DNA from: CAYJNO01 sp964371715 | Lineage (GTDB): Bacteria; Bacillota_I; Bacilli_A; Erysipelotrichales; Erysipelotrichaceae | Assembly: GCA_964371715.1 (NCBI GenBank) | Contig: CAYJNO010000045.1 | Span: 1 to 11,563, forward strand | Reading direction: 5' to 3' | DNA length: 11,563 nt | Shown: in pieces, positions 7,007-11,563 of the stretch | Position numbering within the stretch: position 1 is the first letter of the stretch | Layout: each line of letters begins with the position of its first letter | The notes under the pieces: model-generated | Databases searched by the model: none | Told to the model about the DNA's origin: nothing | Seen by the model: the letters and a program-made list of their open reading frames with translations, nothing else | Made by a program: the position numbers and the translations under genes

Positions 7007-7275
7007 TGAATAAAGATAGAAAAGATATTATAAGATTATTAAATACCGCAAAAGGACAATTAGATGGAATAATAAAAATGATAGAAGATGAAAGATATTG
7101 TTTAGATATCTCAAACCAGTTATTAGCAACAACATCTATTGTAAAAAAAGCTAATAGTAAAATTATCAATAATCACTTAGAAAGTTGCGTAAAAAATGCA
7201 ATTGAGAATGGTGATAGTGAAGCTAAAATTGAAGAAGTTAAAATATTAATCGAAAAACTTATGAAAAATAGTTAA
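7006..7275 (+). CDS. csoR: Copper-sensing repressor CsoR
   Basis: This 89-residue all-helical protein of the CsoR/RcnR/FrmR (DUF156) family binds DNA when apo and releases it on binding Cu(I). The Cu(I) ligands of CsoR are present with standard spacing: Cys32, His57 and Cys61 in YC...NHLESC, with Tyr31 and Glu77 at the outer-shell positions. The TAKGQLDGIIKMIEDERYC block is the usual helix 1-2 region. RcnR and FrmR differ in these ligands, so a copper sensor is favoured, in keeping with its place behind copA. The start codon overlaps the copA stop (TAATG), there is no strong ribosome binding site, and translation is probably coupled to copA. With the operator at 4492-4510 this makes a self-limiting circuit. 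Confidence 0.93.
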   Translation: MNKDRKDIIRLLNTAKGQLDGIIKMIEDERYCLDISNQLLATTSIVKKANSKIINNHLESCVKNAIENGDSEAKIEEVKILIEKLMKNS

Positions 7276-7287
7276 GTTTTATATATC

Positions 7288-7328
7288 AAGACATTGATGG
7301 TTATATATATAATCATCAATGTCTTTTT
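7288..7328 (+). terminator. Rho-independent terminator of the copper operon
   Basis: AAGACATTGATG (7288-7299) pairs with CATCAATGTCTT (7314-7325), and the stem can extend inward through a G-T and A-T pairs. Five T (7324-7328) follow. It begins 12 nt after the csoR stop. Confidence 0.93.
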
Positions 7329-7407
7329 ATTATATTATGAGCATAAAATTATACTTTTTTAAAAATTTATTTTATCCTAGTTATTGAAAAATATTAAAGG
7401 AGTACTT

Positions 7408-8181
7408 ATGAAAAAAAAGCAAGTAAAGTTAATTTATGTTTTATTAGGAACACTAACAATACTTAGTGCCTGTCAAACAACAGATAATAAAACAATGGAA
7501 GCAACAGCAACACCGGTTATTGAAGAAGAAACTAACACAGGAGAACTTGAAGAATATATTATAGAACCTGCAGAAGTTTATGTTGAAGATGATGCGATAA
7601 TATATAATGGTGAATTATCAGAGGAATCAGTGCAGATGGTAAAAGATTTATATACTGATGGTATTAATCGAATTATATTAACCTCTGTTGGTGGTGAAAT
7701 TAATTTAGGAATTGACTTCGCTAATTTTATTTATGACAATAATTTAGATGTAGAAATAAAGGATTATGCATTTTCATCAGCGGCAAATTATGTATCATTG
7801 GCAGCTAAAAATTTATATTTAAATCCCGACTCACTGATTGGATTTCATGGTGGTGCATCTCAAGATTTAAGTTTATATGGAGAACTGGGTGAAGAAGAAG
7901 AAGCAGCAATAGAAGAATACTTAGCTCTTACTATTGCTAATGAAGATGCTTTTTATGAAAAAATTGGTGTGAACAAAGAGATTACAACAATTGGACAAGA
8001 TGAAAGGTTTAATGAAAAAGCTCAAGGACATATTGGGTATACATATACTTTAGAAGCATTAAAAGAACTTGGTGTTGATAATATTGTATTAACAGAAAAT
8101 GAATGGAATGTTCCAACAACATTTATTGATGATCAAGATGCTACAATATTTGTCATAGAAAAAGATGAATTAGTAGAATAA
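7408..8181 (+). CDS. Lipid-anchored ClpP/periplasmic-protease-like protein
   Basis: The 257-residue product has a lipoprotein signal with lipobox LSAC (Cys22) and a Thr/Glu-rich linker to about residue 58, so the folded part is tethered outside the membrane. Residues 60-240 look like the ClpP/crotonase fold: a strand ending in TSVGGEINLG (92-101), matching the ClpP SPGG-x-x-x-xG oxyanion loop; then AFSSAANYVSLAA (121-133), where Ser124 aligns with the catalytic Ser of extracytoplasmic ClpP-like proteins (COG3904-type S-A-C); then GFHGG with His147 at the catalytic His position. The catalytic Asp is not obvious. A serine protease is likely but a binding-only relative is possible. AAAGGAG (7396-7402) sits 5 nt before ATG 7408, so the in-frame TTG at 7384 is not the start. 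The peroxidase gene follows 33 nt later, with no terminator between. Confidence 0.78.
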   Translation: MKKKQVKLIYVLLGTLTILSACQTTDNKTMEATATPVIEEETNTGELEEYIIEPAEVYVEDDAIIYNGELSEESVQMVKDLYTDGINRIILTSVGGEINLGIDFANFIYDNNLDVEIKDYAFSSAANYVSLAAKNLYLNPDSLIGFHGGASQDLSLYGELGEEEEAAIEEYLALTIANEDAFYEKIGVNKEITTIGQDERFNEKAQGHIGYTYTLEALKELGVDNIVLTENEWNVPTTFIDDQDATIFVIEKDELVE

Positions 8182-8214
8182 ACATATTATAATATCTCTT
8201 TAAAGGAGCAAAGA

Positions 8215-8688
8215 ATGAATATATATGAAATAGATGTAAAAGATAACCGAGGAAATATTGTTAGTCTTAGTGAGTATAAGAATAAGGTATTATTAATAGT
8301 AAACACTGCGACAGGTTGTGGGTTTACTCCACAATACAAAGATCTACAAGACTTATATGAAAGATATAAAGAACAAGGGTTAGAAATATTAGATTTTCCC
8401 TGTAACCAATTTGGGAATCAAGCACCAGGAAATGATGAAGAAATTGCAAATTTTTGCACAGGTAGATTTGGTATTAAATTTAAACAGTTTGCCAAAATAG
8501 AAGTTAATGGAACAAATGAGAGCCCATTATATACTTATCTAAAAAAAGAACAAAAAGGTCTATTAACAAAGGATATAAAATGGAATTTTACAAAATTTCT
8601 TATTGATAAAAATGGAAATGTAATTGCTAGATATGCTCCAACAAAAAAGATAGTAGATATTGTAAAGATAATCAAGGATATAATTTAA
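8215..8688 (+). CDS. gpx: Glutathione peroxidase family thiol peroxidase
   Basis: The 157-residue cytoplasmic enzyme reduces hydrogen peroxide or organic hydroperoxides. The family catalytic tetrad is visible: Cys35 in NTATGCGFTPQY, Gln69 in CNQFGNQ, and Trp123-Asn124 in KWNF. Two more cysteines, Cys63 and Cys81 (ANFC), match the C-x-C-x-C layout of non-seleno peroxidases that use thioredoxin, with Cys81 the likely resolving residue. The active site is Cys, not selenocysteine. AAAGGAG (8202-8208) is 6 nt before the ATG. It is probably co-transcribed with the ClpP-like lipoprotein; the pairing may join peroxide defence with envelope protein quality control, which is inference. No clear terminator follows before the next promoter at 8700. 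Confidence 0.95.
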   Translation: MNIYEIDVKDNRGNIVSLSEYKNKVLLIVNTATGCGFTPQYKDLQDLYERYKEQGLEILDFPCNQFGNQAPGNDEEIANFCTGRFGIKFKQFAKIEVNGTNESPLYTYLKKEQKGLLTKDIKWNFTKFLIDKNGNVIARYAPTKKIVDIVKIIKDII

Positions 8689-8699
8689 ATTGAATATAG

Positions 8700-8728
8700 T
8701 TGACTTGTGTGTAATAAAGTGTTAATAT
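8700..8728 (+). promoter_or_regulatory. Promoter of the lysine riboswitch transcript
   Basis: TTGACT (8700-8705) and TAATAT (8723-8728) are spaced by 17 bp. Initiation would be at about 8734-8736, exactly at the 5' strand of riboswitch helix P1. Confidence 0.8.
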
Positions 8729-8733
8729 AACAC

Positions 8734-8898
8734 TCGTATAGAGGTGCAAAGATAATTAGTAACTATTATTAATGATTGGTGTCAGATAATAGTGAAAGGT
8801 TGATTTGCCGAAAAAATAGATTATCACCAAATAATTTATTTTTGGGGAATTGCATAAGATGTAATTCACTGTCACTTGAAAAAGTGGTGTGCTATCGT
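8734..8898 (+). ncRNA. Lysine riboswitch (L-box aptamer)
   Basis: The conserved L-box core elements occur in order: AGAGGTGCA (8740-8748), GAAAGG (8794-8799), GCCGAA (8807-8812), CTGTCAC (8869-8875) and GTGGTGTGCTAT (8884-8895). P1 closes CGTATAG (8735-8741) with CTATCG (8892-8897), with one bulged T. P2 is CTATTAT (8763-8769) with ATAATAG (8786-8792). P3 is a 13-bp hairpin, 8812-8824 with 8831-8843, whose 6-nt loop CACCAA (8825-8830) is the exact complement of TTGGTG (8776-8781) in loop 2: the kissing interaction known for this class. P4 is GAATTGCAT (8847-8855) with ATGTAATTC (8859-8867), and P5 is CACTT with AAGTG (8873-8886). Lysine binding should stabilise P1 and permit the downstream terminator to form. 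Confidence 0.97.
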
Positions 8899-8911
8899 TA
8901 AGTTAACTTAT

Positions 8912-8942
8912 AACTTGGATGGTAAACCATTCAAGTTTTTTT
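8912..8942 (+). terminator. Attenuator terminator of the lysine riboswitch
   Basis: An 11-bp stem (8912-8922 with 8927-8937, one G-T pair) with a TAAA loop runs into seven T. It lies between the aptamer and the coding start, so it acts as the expression platform. AAGTTA (8900-8905), just after P1, is complementary to TAACTT (8911-8916) in the terminator's 5' side and is a candidate antiterminator arm when lysine is scarce. Confidence 0.92.
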
Positions 8943-8962
8943 ATATCTTGGAGGAAAAAAGA

Positions 8963-10450
8963 ATGGATTTTGTAGGAACGATTTGGTCGCTATTACCAGC
9001 GATTGTAGCTATTGGGTTAGCTTTAAAAACTAAAGAGGTTTATTTATCATTATTCTTAGGAATAGTAGCAGGTGCTTTATTATTTACTAATTTTAATTTA
9101 TTAGAAACAACACATTTGATATTTGATACGATGGGTGCAGAACTATCAGGTAATATCGGTATTATTATATTCTTAGTATTTTTAGGAATTATTGTAATCT
9201 TAATTGGTAAAGCAGGTGGAAGTAAAGCTTATGGAGACTTTATGAAAACTAAAATCAAAGGTAGAAAAGGGGCACAATATGCAACTTTTGGACTTGGATG
9301 TTTAATCTTTGTTGATGATTACTTTAACTGTCTAACAGTGGGTAGTGTTATGAGAAGTGTTACTGATAACTTTAAAATATCACGTGCAAAACTAGCATAT
9401 ATCATTGATTCAACGGCAGCTCCAATTTGTATTATCGCACCAATTTCAAGTTGGGCAGCAGCAGTAACAGGTTATACAGAAGGTGATGGGTTCCAATTGT
9501 TTTTACAAACAATTCCATATAACTTATATGCAATCTTAACAATAATAATGGTTATCTATGTTATTCAAAAAGATGTAGATTTTGGATTAATGAAAGATAA
9601 TGAAATAGCAGCAAAAGATGGTGATGTTCATTTTGGCTTAACTGACTATAGTAGTGCTGAAGAAATCAAAGCTAATGAAAATGGAACAATTTTAGATTTA
9701 GTATTACCAGTAATCTTCTTAATCTTATCATGTGTTATTGCAATGCTTTATACTGGTGGGTTCTTTACAGGAGTTGATATAATTACAGCTTTCTCTAGTG
9801 CTGATGCAGTAACAAGTTTAGTATTTGGTTCATTCTTTACATTAATCTTTATCTTTATCTTATATGTACCAAGAAAATTAGTAAGTTATAGAGATTTTGC
9901 CGACAGCATTCCAGAAGGATTTAAAACAATGGTTTCAGCAATTGTAATTCTTACTTTAGCATGGACTTTAGGTAATATTGTATCTGAAAGCTTACAAGCA
10001 GGAGTGTTCGTTGAAAATGCATTAACAACAATGAATTTATCAACAGCTATCTTACCAGTAGTGTTCTTTATTGTAGCAACAGGGCTTGCATTCTCAACTG
10101 GAACTAGCTGGGGAACATTTGGAGTATTAATTCCTATTGCAACAGCTATCTTCCCAGAAAGTACAGAATTATTAGTAATTTGTATTTCAAGTATCTTGGC
10201 AGGTGCTGTATGTGGAGACCATATTTCACCAATATCTGATACAACAATCATGGCTAGTGCTGGTGCACAATGTAATCACATTAACCATGTAGCAACACAA
10301 ACTCCATATGCAATGTTAGTAGCTATTTCATGTGTAATTGGCTATGCAGTAGCTGGATTAACACAAAATGTATTCTTAACATTTATTGCTGGACTTGTAA
10401 GTTTATTTATAATCTTATTTGTTAGAGAGAAATTAGTTAAGGCTAAATAA
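8963..10450 (+). CDS. NhaC-superfamily transporter, probable lysine importer (LysW type)
   Basis: The 495-residue polytopic membrane protein of the NhaC Na+/H+ antiporter superfamily has about eleven or twelve hydrophobic segments, starting with LLPAIVAIGLALK. Family blocks are clear: FVDDYFNCLTVGSVMR (116-131), STAAPICIIAP (150-160), STGTSWGTFG (378-387) and GDHISPISDTTI (418-429), two repeat-related re-entrant regions. Comparative genomics has linked NhaC-type proteins behind L-boxes to lysine transport (proposed name LysW), and the riboswitch directly upstream makes that assignment much more likely than sodium/proton exchange. Direction and coupling ion cannot be read from sequence. The start is ATG 8963, 8 nt after GGAGG (8950-8954). 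An in-frame TTG at 8876 would lie inside riboswitch helix P5 and before the terminator, so it is rejected. The gene is monocistronic, with terminators on both sides. Confidence 0.9.
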   Translation: MDFVGTIWSLLPAIVAIGLALKTKEVYLSLFLGIVAGALLFTNFNLLETTHLIFDTMGAELSGNIGIIIFLVFLGIIVILIGKAGGSKAYGDFMKTKIKGRKGAQYATFGLGCLIFVDDYFNCLTVGSVMRSVTDNFKISRAKLAYIIDSTAAPICIIAPISSWAAAVTGYTEGDGFQLFLQTIPYNLYAILTIIMVIYVIQKDVDFGLMKDNEIAAKDGDVHFGLTDYSSAEEIKANENGTILDLVLPVIFLILSCVIAMLYTGGFFTGVDIITAFSSADAVTSLVFGSFFTLIFIFILYVPRKLVSYRDFADSIPEGFKTMVSAIVILTLAWTLGNIVSESLQAGVFVENALTTMNLSTAILPVVFFIVATGLAFSTGTSWGTFGVLIPIATAIFPESTELLVICISSILAGAVCGDHISPISDTTIMASAGAQCNHINHVATQTPYAMLVAISCVIGYAVAGLTQNVFLTFIAGLVSLFIILFVREKLVKAK

Positions 10451-10453
10451 AGT

Positions 10454-10488
10454 AAAAGCAAATTATCATTTACGATAATTTGCTTTTT
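10454..10488 (+). terminator. Rho-independent terminator after the lysine transporter
   Basis: A perfect 14-bp stem (10454-10467 with 10474-10487), built around GCAAATTATC and GATAATTTGC with a 6-nt loop, is followed by a five-T run (10484-10488). It starts 3 nt after the stop codon. Confidence 0.95.
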
Positions 10489-10543
10489 AAATAAAATTAA
10501 TTTGAATAATATAGTAAAATAATACTAACAAGGAGAAAAATTA

Positions 10544-11563
10544 ATGAGAGAATATATTATTGATATTACAAAAAAGATTATGAGTATTGATAGTCCAAGT
10601 GGTTATTGTACTGATGTAATTAATTTTTTAGAAAAAGAAGCTACTAGTTTAGGATTTAAAACAACAAAAAATGAAAAAGGAAACTTGTTTGTTCATGTTA
10701 ATGGTAAATCAGATAAAACAATAGGTGTATCTGGACATGTAGATACTTTAGGTTTAATGGTTAAAAGTATTAAGGCAGATGGTACATTAGCATTTACTAA
10801 AATTGGAGGACCTATATTACCAACACTTGATGGTGAATATTGCCGAATTATTACAAGAGATAAAAAGATATATACAGGAACAATATTAAGTAATTCACCA
10901 GCTGCTCACGTTTTTAGTGATGCTAATGATGCAGCAAGAACAGCTGAAAAGATGCATATAAGAATTGATGAAGTAGTTAAGAATAAAGAAGATGTTTTAA
11001 AATTAGGAATCAATAATGGTGATTATATTTGTATAGAAACTAAAACAACTATTACTGAAAGTGGATTTATCAAATCAAGATTTTTAGATGATAAATTAAG
11101 TGTAGCTTGTATCTTTGGTATGCTTAAAGAGTGGAGTTTAAACAAAGTTGAATTACCTCATAATGTAACTGTAATTGTCTCGACATATGAAGAGGTGGGT
11201 CATGGTGCAAGTCATATTCCAAGTGATATTTCCGAATTAATTGCTGTAGATATGGGTTGTATTGGTGATGATTTAGCATGTACTGAAATGGATGTCAGTA
11301 TCTGTGCTAAAGATTCAGCAGGACCTTATGATTATGATATGGTTAGTAAATTAGTTGATATTGCAAAAAATAATAAGTTAAATTATGCAATTGATGTTTA
11401 TCCGTATTATGGAAGTGATGTAGGTGCTGCTTTACGTGGCGGACATAATATTAGAGGAGCTTTAATTGGTCCTGGAGTTAGTGCTTCACATGGAATGGAA
11501 AGAACGCATATTGAAGCAGTTATAAATACTGTTGAATTACTAAAGACTTACTTAGAGAATTAA
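10544..11563 (+). CDS. M42-family metallo-aminopeptidase (glutamyl aminopeptidase/FrvX type)
   Basis: The 339-residue cytoplasmic peptidase is of the M42 family, whose members form large tetrahedral complexes that trim N-terminal residues from peptides. All two-metal ligands are visible: His65 (GHVD, with Asp67), Asp182 (FLDD), Glu217 beside catalytic Glu216 (YEEVGHGAS), Asp236 (AVDMG) and His316 (SASHGMERTH). The GSDVGAA block at 290-296 is the usual GSDA-like segment. The first metal motif reads GHVDTLGLMV where many members have AHMDEIGFMV. AAGGAG (10530-10535) is 8 nt before the ATG. No strong promoter stands out between the preceding terminator and the gene. Substrate preference (Glu/Asp or hydrophobic) is not readable. 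The stop TAA is the last codon of the window. Placement after the lysine transporter could reflect peptide and amino acid use, but the terminator makes it a separate unit. Confidence 0.95.
   Translation: MREYIIDITKKIMSIDSPSGYCTDVINFLEKEATSLGFKTTKNEKGNLFVHVNGKSDKTIGVSGHVDTLGLMVKSIKADGTLAFTKIGGPILPTLDGEYCRIITRDKKIYTGTILSNSPAAHVFSDANDAARTAEKMHIRIDEVVKNKEDVLKLGINNGDYICIETKTTITESGFIKSRFLDDKLSVACIFGMLKEWSLNKVELPHNVTVIVSTYEEVGHGASHIPSDISELIAVDMGCIGDDLACTEMDVSICAKDSAGPYDYDMVSKLVDIAKNNKLNYAIDVYPYYGSDVGAALRGGHNIRGALIGPGVSASHGMERTHIEAVINTVELLKTYLEN

Noticed and set aside
7384..7407. TTG start for the ClpP-like lipoprotein
   Set aside because: The ATG at 7408 has AAAGGAG 5 nt upstream and gives a normal lipoprotein signal peptide; the TTG has no such site and would put extra residues before the signal.
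8876..8962. Upstream in-frame TTG start extending the lysine transporter by 29 residues
   Set aside because: The extension lies within riboswitch helix P5, P1 and the attenuator terminator and lacks a ribosome binding site, while GGAGG stands 8 nt before ATG 8963.

Overview
The window is strongly AT-rich and gene-dense, with AT-biased codon use, strong AAGGAG-type ribosome binding sites, lipobox lipoproteins, tight operons and short hairpin terminators ending in T-runs. This points to a low-GC Gram-positive-type bacterium (Bacillota or a walled relative of the Mollicutes; an Erysipelotrichia-like lineage is my guess, not shown by the sequence). Tryptophans are encoded by TGG and one intact gene ends in TGA, so nothing suggests UGA recoding. 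Every intact gene after the first 25 bases is on the plus strand.

Region 1-910: the 5' tip of a divergent minus-strand gene, then a two-gene unit of corrinoid adenosyltransferase (131-646) and a small Asn/Met-rich single-pass membrane protein (656-868), closed by a terminator. Region 911-3490: one large gene for a membrane protein with a lipoprotein signal, an extracellular domain and about ten membrane segments, family not recognised, with its own terminator. Region 3491-4440: a decayed gene of about 300 codons that can be rebuilt by undoing one +1 and one -1 frameshift plus two in-frame stops. Its ends resemble Firmicutes proteins with a Rho-N-like start and an 'NNTR-W-N-G-TP' end.

Region 4441-7328: a self-regulated copper operon. 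A promoter leads straight into a CsoR-type operator, followed by a Cu(I) P1B-ATPase with a CopZ-like chaperone fused to its C-terminus, then CsoR overlapping the ATPase stop by one base, then a terminator. The fused chaperone has its own well-placed internal Shine-Dalgarno and ATG, so the operon may make both a fused and a free chaperone. Region 7329-8688: a two-gene unit of a lipid-anchored ClpP/periplasmic-protease-like protein and a glutathione (probably thioredoxin) peroxidase.

Region 8689-10488: a complete lysine riboswitch (L-box) with P1-P5 and a perfect 6-bp L2-L3 kissing pair, followed by an attenuator terminator. It controls an NhaC-superfamily transporter that is therefore most likely a lysine carrier rather than a plain Na+/H+ antiporter. 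The true start of this gene is 8963, downstream of the aptamer. Region 10489-11563: an M42-family metallo-aminopeptidase with all metal ligands present, ending exactly at the window edge. No tRNA, rRNA, CRISPR array, insertion sequence or phage gene is visible. No gene-free stretch exceeds 300 bases: the longest, 8689-8962, is filled by the riboswitch and its attenuator.
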